Made by a program: the position numbers and the translations under genes. Below are positions 43,141 through 52,129 of a stretch of DNA of 62,645 nucleotides, in pieces (position 1 is the stretch's first letter; every line of letters begins with the position of its first letter). The stretch covers positions 1 to 62,645 of the forward strand of contig JAUVXM010000008.1 of the NCBI GenBank assembly GCA_030603565.1. Reading direction: 5' to 3'. Origin of the DNA: Candidatus Aminicenantota bacterium (GTDB taxonomy: Bacteria; Acidobacteriota; Aminicenantia; Aminicenantales; Aminicenantaceae). The notes under the pieces are model-generated. The model had not been told where the DNA came from, searched no databases, and saw only the letters and a list, made by a program, of their open reading frames with translations.

Positions 43141-44008
43141 TTAATAATCGAGTATTCGATAGAGAATAAAGGATAAGTGCAACCCAGATAAAAGAAAAAC
43201 TTATCAGGTGGGTTGATGTAAAAAGCTCCTTATAGACAACTACTCCCAAAAATAACTGAAGGCTGGGGGCTATATACTGGAGGAATCCGGCTGTAGAAAG
43301 AGGTATTTTCCTGACTCCATAAGTAAACCACAACAAAGGAGCAGCAGTAACAATTCCAGCCCCTAAAAGCAGCAAATGGATAGAAAACGCCGCATGCCCG
43401 GTAACTCCCGTACCTTTTATTTCTTCTATCACCAGGAAGGTAAAGACTATAGGTGAAAGTAAAATCATCTCAGCAGAAAATCCTACTAAAGATTTAATAT
43501 TAGCTTTTTTTCGTAAAAGGCCATACACGCCGAAAGTAAATGCCAGAGTGAGTGCCACCCAGGGAATTTTTCCATATTGCAGCGTCTTGTACATTACCCC
43601 AATAAATGCCAGGATCAAAGCAGCTTTCTGCCAAAAATTGAGGCGCTCTTTTAGAAATATAACTCCCAGGAGAACACTTAAGAGAGGGTTTATAAAATAT
43701 CCCAGACTGGCATCAAGGATACGTTCTGCATTTACAGCCCAGATATAGGTAAACCAATTAGCTCCGATAATAAAAGCGGTCAAGATACAAAGGCGCCTGT
43801 TTTTTCCTACTGAAAAAGTTTTTTTAAACTCAGGCCAGCGATTTTGTCCCCAAAGCAGCAAAATCACAAAAACAAAAGACCAGAGGATCCTATGGGCAAT
43901 GATCTGAGCAGCAGGGACTTGATTAAGCATTTTCCAGTATATCGGGAGTAATCCCCAGGAAACATAAGCTGCAACAACATACAAGGTCCCAGCGGTTTTA
44001 CTTTTCAT
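43094..44008 (-). CDS. rarD: EamA/RarD-type transporter
   Basis: A 304-residue protein with 10 hydrophobic helices in two EamA repeats. The 'LLPIYWKMLNQVPAAQIIAHRILWS' opening is characteristic of RarD. The substrate of RarD is poorly known (drug or metabolite export). The last 14 residues ('RQKMENRKWKMENS') are encoded by a T/C-rich repeat shared in kind with element E8 and do not belong to the family. Confidence 0.88.
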   Translation of the reverse strand: MKSKTAGTLYVVAAYVSWGLLPIYWKMLNQVPAAQIIAHRILWSFVFVILLLWGQNRWPEFKKTFSVGKNRRLCILTAFIIGANWFTYIWAVNAERILDASLGYFINPLLSVLLGVIFLKERLNFWQKAALILAFIGVMYKTLQYGKIPWVALTLAFTFGVYGLLRKKANIKSLVGFSAEMILLSPIVFTFLVIEEIKGTGVTGHAAFSIHLLLLGAGIVTAAPLLWFTYGVRKIPLSTAGFLQYIAPSLQLFLGVVVYKELFTSTHLISFSFIWVALILYSLSNTRLLKRQKMENRKWKMENS

Positions 44009-44017
44009 GGATTTGTA

Positions 44018-47000
44018 TTAAAGAATCTGTTTCAGTCCGGAAAGATAGCCCTCCAGTTGCTTTTTTATATCCTTTAAACGCAGATAAGCATCATTTCCCG
44101 GCCTCTGGTCTGCCTGAGTTGTCATGCCATAAAGGTAAGTCAACTGCCGGAAAAGCATTGGTTTAAGCTGAGCTCCGACTTTTCCCTCTTTTACCTGAAT
44201 TAACTTCTCTTCAACAGCGGTTAATTGTCTGATAAGCGATTCTTTCTTTAAGCCGGTTTGCGCTCCGGACTGGATAATCTTTTTCCGTTCAGTACGGATT
44301 CTTTCCAAAGCCCAGGTAATTTTATTTATTGTCTCTCTTATCTCAAGGTTAAGCGCCAGCTGTTCTTCCAGGTCTTTTTGCGTAACTCCGTCTTCCGCTA
44401 CCCGCGGGTCGATCTTTACATGAAAAGTCTGAATCTGGCTCCAGTTCCCTATTAAAAGTTTGACCATATAATTTCCGGGAACCACTAACGGCCCTCTTCC
44501 TCTTCTCGAACCTGAATCAGGATAATCAGGTCCGGGATAACTTAAATCCCAGACAAAACAGTGCATGCCCGTTTGAGTGGAAATACGGCTACCCTCTCCT
44601 CTGCTTCTACTGGAAAAACTCCTCACTCCATTCCCTCTTTCATCCATAATCTTAATCACAACTTCTTTCTGCGGTTTTTTTGCCAGATAATAATAAATCA
44701 AAACACCCTTGGGAGGATACTCTGGAACATCAGGCCCAGACCCGAAGCCTGACCAGCGCATCCGCAAAGTCTCTCTGGGCATAAATAAAATAGCTTCTGA
44801 AGCAGCAGTTTTTTCATCTAACTGGTGAAGCGGAGTGATATCATCAAGTATCCAGAAGGAACGGCCCATAGTCGAGAGCACCAGGTCTTTTCTGTGCACT
44901 TTAATATCAGTTATCGGAGTCACGGGAAGGTCAAGCTGTAAGCTCTGCCAGTGTTTGCCATTATCAAAAGAGATAAACAAACCGAACTCGGTTCCTGCAT
45001 ATAAAAGTCCTGCTCTGTCAGGATCTTCTCTTATAACCCTGGTAGGATAGTCAGCAGGAATTCCATTTGAGCCGTCTGTAAGAAGAGTCCAGGAGTCACC
45101 ATAGTCATCGGTCCTGAATATGTAAGGCTTCCAGTCATCCAGCATATAACGGTAAACTGCAATATATGCTGTTCCGGGTTTATGCGGGGATGGCTCAATA
45201 GTCTGCACTCTGCCGCCAGGAGGAAGTTCTCCAGGTGTAATTTTTTTCCATATAGCCCCCCCGTCCCGCGAAATGTGAAGCACTCCGTCATTTGAACCTG
45301 CCCAGAGAACACCTTCCTCAAGCAGTGACTCTCTGAATGCATAAATAGAGCTGTATATCTCTTCACCAGTTATATCACGTGTTATAGGCTCGCCTGAGTA
45401 TCCCTGCTTATCCGGCTCCGCAGCAGTAAGGTCGGGGCTTATTATCTTCCAGTGCACGCCCTCATCTATAGTTTTATGGACCACTTGGGATGTATGATAG
45501 ATGACTTTGGGATCATGAGGTGAGATTTCTATAGGAGATGTCCGCTGGAAACGAAAAGGCATTTCCCTGGCTGCATGACCGTAATTGAAATAGGGGTACA
45601 CCCAATACTGTTTTTCCTGTCCTGTGGCATGATTATAGCGGCTGAACCGGCCTTTGCATCCACCATAAACAATATCGGGATTATCCGGATGGACCGCAAT
45701 AGGGCCAGTCTCACAGCCTGCAACCGTCTCCCAGAACTGCACAGGGCTTATAGGACGGCCTCCGAAAGGCGGAATGCTGGGGATCCGGATAGTACTGTTG
45801 TCCTGCTGTTCACCATATACCCAGTAAGGAAAGCGGTTATCTACTATAACATGATAAAGTTCTGCAGTAGGCTGATTATACTGAGTAGACCATGTTTTTC
45901 CTCCATCCAGAGTAACATTTGCCCCGCCGTCATTTGATTGAATAAAAATATCCGGATTATCCGGGTTTATCCACATTCCATGGTTGTCTCCATGGGGAGT
46001 TCGGAGCCTGTGGAAGGACTTTCCTCCATTTATCGATTTATAGAATCCTTCATTGTTTATATAAACTGTATCCGGATCCTTGGGGTCAGCATCTATATAA
46101 GTGTAATAAAAAGGACGGTAAAGCAGGCTTTTCTGCGGATTGATATACTGCCAAGTACTGCCTGCATCATCTGAACGGTAAACCCCTCCTTTATCATCGG
46201 CAGCTTCGATCAAAGCATAAACCCGTCTAGGCTTTGGCGGAGACACAGATAGGCTGATCTTTCCCACCAATCCCTGAGGAAGCCCTTCTGTCAACTTATC
46301 CCAGCTGTCACCTCCATCTTCTGTCTTAAAAATCCCTCCATCCCGGGAACCGCTTATGATAGTCCAGGGCTTTCTTTCTCCCCGCCACATAGCAGCATAT
46401 ACTTCTGAAGGATTCTTTGGGTTTAGGGAAAGGTCAATAGCTCCGGTCTTATCTGAGACAAAAAGCACCTTTTCCCAAGTTTTACCTCCGTCTTTTGTGC
46501 GAAAAACACCTCTCTCTGGATTAGGGCCAAAAGCATGCCCCACAGCTGCACAATAGACAGTATCAGGATCAGTCGGATGAATCACAATCGATCCGATCTG
46601 CCCCGCTTCTCTAAGCCCAAGAAAGGTCCATGCCCTGGCTCCATCATAAGATTTATATATACCACGTCCAGTTGAAACATTACTCCGGATCGCAGCAGAG
46701 CCTGTGCCGACATAGATCACTTCAGGATCAGAATCAGCCACATCAATAGCGCCGATAGAACCGACTCTAAAGAATCCGTCTGAGGCATTCCGCCAGACTC
46801 TGCCATAGTCGGTTGTCTTCCACACTCCCCCACCTGTGCTTCCCATATAAAAAACAGCTGGGTTGGCAGCATGTCCAGCTACCGCAGTCACTCGTCCGCC
46901 CCGGTGCGGACCGATACAGCGGAAATGCAGGCCATTATAAAGTGCCTGGCTATAAACCATGTTTGGATTTTCCTCCTGTATATTATCTGAATATCCCATT

Positions 47001-47062
47001 CCGCAGCAAAGACAAAGAATTATCATAATTATTGCCCAGCCAGAATATTTTCTTATATCCAT
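44018..47062 (-). CDS. Secreted BNR/VPS10-like repeat protein
   Basis: A 1014-residue protein with a signal peptide (1-25). Many sialidase-type Asp-box repeats follow ('RSDDAGSTWQYI', 'GGKTWSTQY', 'RDGGAIWKKI', 'RTDDYGDSWTLL', 'SFDNGKHWQSL'). They form beta-propellers at about 35-740. The C-terminal part ('FWILDDITPL' then a 'GVLIYYYLAKKP' domain and a helical tail) is usual in this group of predicted glycosyl-hydrolase or peptidase-associated proteins. It acts outside the cytoplasm. The catalytic function is not established. A broken relative lies at 54449-55600. Confidence 0.85.
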   Translation of the reverse strand: MDIRKYSGWAIIMIILCLCCGMGYSDNIQEENPNMVYSQALYNGLHFRCIGPHRGGRVTAVAGHAANPAVFYMGSTGGGVWKTTDYGRVWRNASDGFFRVGSIGAIDVADSDPEVIYVGTGSAAIRSNVSTGRGIYKSYDGARAWTFLGLREAGQIGSIVIHPTDPDTVYCAAVGHAFGPNPERGVFRTKDGGKTWEKVLFVSDKTGAIDLSLNPKNPSEVYAAMWRGERKPWTIISGSRDGGIFKTEDGGDSWDKLTEGLPQGLVGKISLSVSPPKPRRVYALIEAADDKGGVYRSDDAGSTWQYINPQKSLLYRPFYYTYIDADPKDPDTVYINNEGFYKSINGGKSFHRLRTPHGDNHGMWINPDNPDIFIQSNDGGANVTLDGGKTWSTQYNQPTAELYHVIVDNRFPYWVYGEQQDNSTIRIPSIPPFGGRPISPVQFWETVAGCETGPIAVHPDNPDIVYGGCKGRFSRYNHATGQEKQYWVYPYFNYGHAAREMPFRFQRTSPIEISPHDPKVIYHTSQVVHKTIDEGVHWKIISPDLTAAEPDKQGYSGEPITRDITGEEIYSSIYAFRESLLEEGVLWAGSNDGVLHISRDGGAIWKKITPGELPPGGRVQTIEPSPHKPGTAYIAVYRYMLDDWKPYIFRTDDYGDSWTLLTDGSNGIPADYPTRVIREDPDRAGLLYAGTEFGLFISFDNGKHWQSLQLDLPVTPITDIKVHRKDLVLSTMGRSFWILDDITPLHQLDEKTAASEAILFMPRETLRMRWSGFGSGPDVPEYPPKGVLIYYYLAKKPQKEVVIKIMDERGNGVRSFSSRSRGEGSRISTQTGMHCFVWDLSYPGPDYPDSGSRRGRGPLVVPGNYMVKLLIGNWSQIQTFHVKIDPRVAEDGVTQKDLEEQLALNLEIRETINKITWALERIRTERKKIIQSGAQTGLKKESLIRQLTAVEEKLIQVKEGKVGAQLKPMLFRQLTYLYGMTTQADQRPGNDAYLRLKDIKKQLEGYLSGLKQIL

Positions 47063-47154
47063 TGTGACTCCTTTTTTTTAAAAAATATAAATACAAATAA
47101 TACTAACTAATAATTAAAAAGTGAATGAAAAAATCAAAACGGCAGAAAAACCAG

Positions 47155-47225
47155 AGTAATTCATAGTTATTCATGGTTATTCGTAGTAATTCATAGTGAT
47201 TTTAATAACGCGGACTTTGGTCCGC
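47155..47225. repeat. 10-bp tandem repeats and a GC-rich hairpin
   Basis: Five units like AGTAATTCAT/AGTTATTCAT run from 47155 to 47204. A hairpin GCGGAC-TTTG-GTCCGC follows at 47210-47225. Then come ATAACTATGAATAAC (partly complementary to the repeats) and the palindrome CAGGCTCAGCCTG. The intergenic gap before the tetR promoter is otherwise empty. Confidence 0.65.
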
Positions 47226-47314
47226 AAATAACTATGAATAACGCAGGCTCAGCCTGAAAATAACCTACAATTGTCATTATTAAAACCGTTGAATAGTAAA
47301 TGATAAATGGAGAC

Positions 47315-47343
47315 TTGACAATGGCGGTACTTTGACCTATATT
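47315..47343 (+). promoter_or_regulatory. Promoter of the efflux operon
   Basis: TTGACA (47315-47320) and TATATT (47338-47343) are separated by 17 bases. Transcription should start near 47350, inside the operator. Confidence 0.75.
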
Positions 47344-47374
47344 AACCAGACAGTTAAACTAACTGGTTGGTTAA
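47342..47374. promoter_or_regulatory. TetR-type operator
   Basis: TTAACCAGACAGTT (47342-47355) and AACTGGTTGGTTAA (47361-47374) form an inverted repeat matching at 12 of 14 positions around a five-base centre. It begins at the end of the -10 and ends five bases before the tetR start. The product should repress its own operon. Confidence 0.75.
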
Positions 47375-47378
47375 TCCC

Positions 47379-47996
47379 ATGAAAAAAAGCCAAAGCTCTA
47401 AAGAAAAAATCCTCAGGGTTGCTTTAAAAGAATTCGCCGCTTACGGCTTTGGCGGAGCCCGGGTAGAGAGGATCGCCAGACAAGCTGGAGTCAATAAAGC
47501 CATGATCTTCTACTATTATTCCTCCAAACAAAACCTGTACCGGATTATTATTAAAAACTCCCTGCTTGAACTTATCCCCAAGATCCAAGAGGCTATAGCA
47601 GTTTCAAAAAGCCCGGAACAGTTCTTTGAAAATCTGCCAAAGGTCTATATCCAATATTTTGTCAAAAATCAGGCTGTTATGAGAATGATCGGATTCGAGC
47701 TGATCCAGGACCCCGGTAATATAACTTCTGTTGTAAGAGATATATTCACCAATATCCCTGAATCTCCGCCTGACCTTTTAAAAAACAAAATTTCTATCTG
47801 GTATCAAAAAGGGCTTATCTCAGAACCTGACCCAGTTCATCTTATCTTAAACATAATCCCGCTCTGTATCTTTTCTATTTTGGGGAAGCCTATGGTTGAA
47901 GCAATATTAGATATTAAAATAAAAAACAATATAGACTTTATTGATAAACGCATTAATAGCATATCAAATCTCTTAAAAAAGGGGATGTTAAAATGA
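47379..47996 (+). CDS. TetR/CecR-like transcription repressor
   Basis: A protein of about 205 residues from ATG 47379. Its N-terminal helix-turn-helix ('KILRVALKEFAAYGFGGARVERIARQAGVNKAMIFYYYSSKQNLY') is standard for TetR. The C-terminal ligand domain resembles that of CecR. It starts the efflux operon, and the operator overlaps its promoter, so it most likely autoregulates the operon. The stop overlaps the tolC start. Confidence 0.9.
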   Translation: MKKSQSSKEKILRVALKEFAAYGFGGARVERIARQAGVNKAMIFYYYSSKQNLYRIIIKNSLLELIPKIQEAIAVSKSPEQFFENLPKVYIQYFVKNQAVMRMIGFELIQDPGNITSVVRDIFTNIPESPPDLLKNKISIWYQKGLISEPDPVHLILNIIPLCIFSILGKPMVEAILDIKIKNNIDFIDKRINSISNLLKKGMLK

Positions 47997-49339
47997 AAAA
48001 ATCCTGGGCTATCTTTCTTATGCTCTTCTCTTCCCTATCTTATTTCCATGCCTCTGACAAAATTCCTCTTGAAAAAGCCATCACAGAAGGGATTAGAATA
48101 AGCCATGAATTTAAAAATAATTTATTGAATGAGCAAACAGCAGAGCTGCAAAGACAGAGATCGGAAAAACAAAAACTTTTTCACCTTGATTTTAACGCAA
48201 ATTATCTTTTCAGGTCAGAAACAATGGTCATAGATACACCCTCTTTTTATATTCCGGGAATGGGCACTCTCGCAGGCCAACAAATCGAAGCAGGGCTGAA
48301 ACACAATTATGATATGAAGTTATCAGCTGTTCAACCCCTGTTCACAGGAGGTGTCCTCTCTAACATAGTAAAAACAGATGAGCTCCGCAAAGCAGTGGAA
48401 GCAAATCGCAGCAATCTTAAACAAAATGAAATTGCCGCTAGAATAAAGACTTCCTTTTTCAACTACCTTTATCTTATCCATAAAAAAGAATCTCTGGCTG
48501 CCCTGCAAAAAACCTTAAACCTTCACCACCGGAAACTAAAAAACCTTTTTAGGGAAGGCTTGGTCAAAAAATCAGACATACTTGAGACCCTTTCCAGATT
48601 CGAAGAATTAAACCTCAACATTGCGGATATAGAGCAGGCCATAGAAAGCGAGAGAATCCATTTCAGAAATCTTTGCAGCTATAACCCTGAAGAAATAGAT
48701 CAAAGCTATACCGAAAAAACCGGAAGCATAGAGGAATCATTATTCTATTTCGAACACTACCACCCAGTCCTAAAAACGCTTCAGAGTCAGATAGAAATGC
48801 TTACTCTTAAGCAAAAAATTCTTGCCGGAAAATACCTTCCCCAGGTAAACAGTTTCGCAGAAATCCATTACGGAAAACCGGGTATCGATTTTTTTAAAAA
48901 AGAATGGTCCTTTTATTTTCAGGGCGGGATCACTCTAAACCTGCCGGTTTTTGACTGGAGCAGATTAAAGGGAGATAAAAAGGTCCTTGATATCCAGATA
49001 CGCAAGCTGGACAACCAGCAAAAAAACATAATAAAAGAAGCAAGCAAGAATCTTGAGCAATTATACGCTGTCCGGAAAGCTATTAAAAACAAACTTACCA
49101 ACATTGAACAGCTAATCGATTATTCCAGAGAAGATGCTGAACTTAAAGCCGGTTTATATCAGGAAAAACAGATCCCTAACATCGATTTGCTGACAGCCCT
49201 ATCATCCGCAGAAAAATACCCGCTGATGAAACAAGAACTCCTGATCCAGCTCGAGCAAGTCAAAGTAAAGATAAATACGCTTATCAGCCTGAATTATTCA
49301 CGAGTCGAGGTTGCTGTAGATGCGAGGCGCAGGGGATGA
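47993..49339 (+). CDS. TolC-family outer-membrane efflux protein
   Basis: A 448-residue protein. It has a signal peptide (1-20) and two efflux-protein repeats with long helices. The last 16 codons (from about residue 433, 'NYSRVEVAVDARRRG') are encoded by repeat element E11, whose CCTG end lies at 49288. The original stop was lost and the frame now ends at 49337-49339. The outer-membrane channel probably works with the HlyD-like protein and ABC pair that follow. Confidence 0.88.
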   Translation: MKKSWAIFLMLFSSLSYFHASDKIPLEKAITEGIRISHEFKNNLLNEQTAELQRQRSEKQKLFHLDFNANYLFRSETMVIDTPSFYIPGMGTLAGQQIEAGLKHNYDMKLSAVQPLFTGGVLSNIVKTDELRKAVEANRSNLKQNEIAARIKTSFFNYLYLIHKKESLAALQKTLNLHHRKLKNLFREGLVKKSDILETLSRFEELNLNIADIEQAIESERIHFRNLCSYNPEEIDQSYTEKTGSIEESLFYFEHYHPVLKTLQSQIEMLTLKQKILAGKYLPQVNSFAEIHYGKPGIDFFKKEWSFYFQGGITLNLPVFDWSRLKGDKKVLDIQIRKLDNQQKNIIKEASKNLEQLYAVRKAIKNKLTNIEQLIDYSREDAELKAGLYQEKQIPNIDLLTALSSAEKYPLMKQELLIQLEQVKVKINTLISLNYSRVEVAVDARRRG

Positions 49340-49541
49340 AGCTGTGGTATTTCACCGCGAATCCGCTGCAACAAAGCAGATGCAGTAAGATCGACTCGCC
49401 TATAAGGTAAAAAAATGGCGATTAAAATAAAAAATAAAAACGAGAAAATCGTTACAATAATCATTCTCGAAAAAAATTTTGTATATCGCTGTAAAGAAAT
49501 TAATAATATAAACATCGCCATTTTTTTATGAATAAATCAGG
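49288..49541 (+). mobile_element. CCTG/CAGG element E11, full-length
   Basis: A 254-bp copy with the GC-rich module first, flanked by TCAG and TTAA. The inner stem is GCAGGGGAT/ATCCGCTGC (one mismatch), and ATGGCGAT/ATCGCCAT bounds the AT-rich module. It was inserted at the 3' end of the tolC gene and lies between tolC and the HlyD gene in one operon. Confidence 0.9.
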
Positions 49542-49563
49542 TTAATAAAGCTAAGGAGGAAAG

Positions 49564-50451
49564 ATGAGAAAAAAATACATGATATTGTTTTGTGCCCTTG
49601 TTCTTGTATCTAGCTGTACCAAAGAGCAAGCGGATTACATCAAAGTTGCTGGGATTGTAGATGGAGATATTTTTACTGTCAAAGCTGCTGTGGCTGGAAA
49701 AATAGAAGTGATGAATATAAAAGAAGGCCTCCCTGTAAAAAAGGACGATATCCTGATAGAGGTAAACAGCGAAAAACTTTTGAACCAGCTTGAAGGGCTT
49801 TCTATCCGTAAAAAAGAGATCAATGTAAATAGAAAGAAAATCAACAATAAAATCAAGCTTTTAAAATCCAACCTTAAATACTGGAAGCAGCAAGTTGAAC
49901 GCTTCCAACGGCTCCGGGAAAAAGAATCGATCTCAGGAGATAAGCTGGAAAAAGCAGAGTTACAACTCGAGGAAGTGGAGACCTCGCTTTTTGACGCTCA
50001 GCAATCTTTATCTTCTCTTTCCATCCAATCTGAAAACATCAGCAATCAGGAGCAACATCTGAAGCTCCTGCTTGAAGACCATGTCATCACCTCCCCTGTT
50101 TCAGGTGTTGTCTTGGAGAAATTCCTCTCAGAAGGAGAAATCGTCTTTCCAGGGGCGGCAGTTGCCGACATCCTGGACATAGAAAGCCTCTATGTAGAAG
50201 CTTTCATCGAAGGTGAAGAAATATCGCAATTAGAACTCGGCCAGGAGATATCTATCCTGCTAGACGGCCTGGAAGAGAAGGTCTTTTCCGGCCGGATCTC
50301 CTATTTCGGCCGGAAAGCGGAATTTTCCCCAAAATACATAATTTCTGAAAAAGAACGCAAATCACTTCTTTATCAGGTAAAAATAAGGATTGATAAAGAC
50401 CGGGAGTTCTTCAAGATCGGCATGCCGGTTACAGTGCAGATCAGGAAATAA
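49564..50451 (+). CDS. HlyD/YbhG-like membrane fusion lipoprotein
   Basis: A 295-residue protein. The lipobox 'LVSSC' gives a lipidated Cys near residue 18. A barrel-sandwich domain ('FTVKAAVAGKIEVMNIKEGLPVKKDDIL'), a coiled coil (about 75-165) and a C-terminal beta domain with 'FKIGMPVTVQI' follow. It connects the ABC pump to the TolC channel. AAGGAGG lies before the ATG. Confidence 0.9.
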   Translation: MRKKYMILFCALVLVSSCTKEQADYIKVAGIVDGDIFTVKAAVAGKIEVMNIKEGLPVKKDDILIEVNSEKLLNQLEGLSIRKKEINVNRKKINNKIKLLKSNLKYWKQQVERFQRLREKESISGDKLEKAELQLEEVETSLFDAQQSLSSLSIQSENISNQEQHLKLLLEDHVITSPVSGVVLEKFLSEGEIVFPGAAVADILDIESLYVEAFIEGEEISQLELGQEISILLDGLEEKVFSGRISYFGRKAEFSPKYIISEKERKSLLYQVKIRIDKDREFFKIGMPVTVQIRK

Positions 50452-50454
50452 AGC

Positions 50455-50494
50455 CCTGGATTATTCATGATCCCATTTTTATAAATAGTTCAGG
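50455..50494. repeat. Miniature CCTG/CAGG element E12
   Basis: A 40-bp copy (CCTGGATTATTCATGAT at the left, ATAAATAGTTCAGG at the right), followed by CTAA. It fills the gap between the HlyD gene (stop 50451) and the next start (50503), where no clear ribosome site remains. Confidence 0.7.
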
Positions 50495-50502
50495 CTAAGA
50501 CA

Positions 50503-51402
50503 ATGCTAAAGCTTGAGAGCCTCTGCAAATCATATGGCAGCATAAAAGCTGTGGACAATATCTCCTTATCCGTTGCTCCGGAATCGCTTACTATTCTGGC
50601 AGGAGCAGACGGTGCCGGTAAATCCACTTTGCTTAAGATGATATTAGGCCTTGTAAAAAAAGATAGGGGCGAAATTTATCTTGACCAGGAACCTATAGGC
50701 AGTGATTTTTCTAAAATAACCTCGATCACAGGTTATATGCCCGAGCAATTCTCGCTTTATACAGACCTGAGTGTCGAGGAGAACATGAATTTTTTTTCAG
50801 ATATCCAACAGGTCCCCCGCCGCCGAAGGGAGGATTTGAAACAGCGGTTGCTGGAAAAAACCGGCATGCTTCCCTTTAAAAAAAGGCGGGCCGGTGCTCT
50901 ATCCGGGGGGATGAAACAGAAGCTGGCTCTATCTACAATTCTTCTTTCCTCGCCTGATATCATCATCCTCGATGAGCCTACAACCGGAGTCGATCCTCTC
51001 TCGCGTATCGAATTTTTCAATATCATCGAAGACCTTAAACATGAAGGGAAAACAATCATAGTATCCACTCCTTATCTTGATGAGGCAGAAAAGGGAGATG
51101 ACATAGTTTTTATAAAAAATGGAAAGATCATTAAGCAGGGCTCTATCCAGTCTCTTAAAGAAAATTTTCCAGCCCGGCTGTTCAGAATACTGCCGGAGGG
51201 AAATATCTTTGAAGCAATTGAATCTATTCGGGCAGACGACGAGATAACAGACAATGTATATATGCGGGGACGCTATATTAAATACATGCAGGGTGGAACA
51301 GCCGGTTTTATTGACAGAATCCCGGCAAAAGAGGTTAAAAAAGTAAGCCCCACCCTTGAAGATATCTATCTTTATTATGAAAGGAACATACATGCAGGTT
51401 GA
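50503..51402 (+). CDS. ABC ATPase, YbhF N-half-like
   Basis: A 299-residue protein. It has Walker A GADGAGKST, signature LSGGMKQKLAL and Walker B 'IIILDEPTTGVDP'. The switch histidine is replaced by proline ('IVSTPYLDEAE'). The odd Walker A and the H-to-P change match the N-terminal half of YbhF of enterobacteria, where two ATPases are fused. Here the halves are separate genes overlapping by 11 bases. It pairs with the next ATPase. Confidence 0.9.
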   Translation: MLKLESLCKSYGSIKAVDNISLSVAPESLTILAGADGAGKSTLLKMILGLVKKDRGEIYLDQEPIGSDFSKITSITGYMPEQFSLYTDLSVEENMNFFSDIQQVPRRRREDLKQRLLEKTGMLPFKKRRAGALSGGMKQKLALSTILLSSPDIIILDEPTTGVDPLSRIEFFNIIEDLKHEGKTIIVSTPYLDEAEKGDDIVFIKNGKIIKQGSIQSLKENFPARLFRILPEGNIFEAIESIRADDEITDNVYMRGRYIKYMQGGTAGFIDRIPAKEVKKVSPTLEDIYLYYERNIHAG

Positions 51403-52129
51403 AGATATTATCCGGGTAAACGAACTTAGCAAAAAGTTCGGCGCTTTTTATGCAGTCAACCGGATAAGTTTCAACATACACCGCGGTGAAATATTGGGAT
51501 TTTTAGGGCCGAACGGCGCCGGAAAAACCACCACCATCAAAATGATAAACGGCCTACTGCGCATAACCTCAGGCAATGTTTTTGTCAAAGGCCTGAATGT
51601 TAAAAAACAGATTAAACAGATCAAGGCCTTTACCGGTTATATGTCACAGAAATTTTCCCTTTACCCGCTTTTGACCTCATTGGAAAATATTGAATTCTTC
51701 GGAGGGATTTCCGGGCTGTCGAGAAAGGAAATAAAAAAGTTTCAGCAGCAAATTGAAGACACGATACCTATAGAGATTCTTAAACAAAAGATCATGGACA
51801 TTCCCCCGGGAATAAAACAACAGGTAGCGCTTTTTACCTGCCTTATGCCTGATCCTGATATTATATTTTTAGACGAACCCACATCAGGAGTAGATCCGAA
51901 AAACCGCCGGGATTTCTGGATGCAGATCTATAAACTGAAAAAAGCCGGGAAAACCATACTTGTAACCACTCACAATCTTGATGAGGCTGAGTATGCCGAC
52001 CGAATAATAATCATCCATAACGGAAAAATCATCCGCCAGGGAGAACCATCCTCTCTCTTAAAAAATGAAAATATGGACTCTATGGAAGACCTGTTTAAAA
52101 AGGCAGTAACTGACGATGAAACGAATTAA
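51392..52129 (+). CDS. ABC ATPase, YbhF C-half-like
   Basis: A protein of about 245 residues from ATG 51392. Walker [10 protein letters not shown], Walker B '[13 protein letters not shown]' and H-loop '[11 protein letters not shown]' are normal. The signature is the unusual '[11 protein letters not shown]' in place of LSGGQ. With its partner it should form one complete and one incomplete ATP site. The stop overlaps the permease start by 14 bases. Confidence 0.9.
   Translation: MQVEDIIRVNELSKKFGAFYAVNRISFNIHRGEILGFLGPNGAGKTTTIKMINGLLRITSGNVFVKGLNVKKQIKQIKAFTGYMSQKFSLYPLLTSLENIEFFGGISGLSRKEIKKFQQQIEDTIPIEILKQKIMDIPPGIKQQVALFTCLMPDPDIIFLDEPTSGVDPKNRRDFWMQIYKLKKAGKTILVTTHNLDEAEYADRIIIIHNGKIIRQGEPSSLLKNENMDSMEDLFKKAVTDDETN

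Noticed and set aside
47155-47204. Short CRISPR-like array
   Set aside because: Units are 10 bp, directly adjacent and without spacers; no cas genes in the window.
49294-49521. Frames with 'LHPLRLASTATSTRE' or similar in E2, E6, E8, E11 and E13
   Set aside because: They are readings of the repeat element's GC-rich hairpin and differ in frame and stops between copies.
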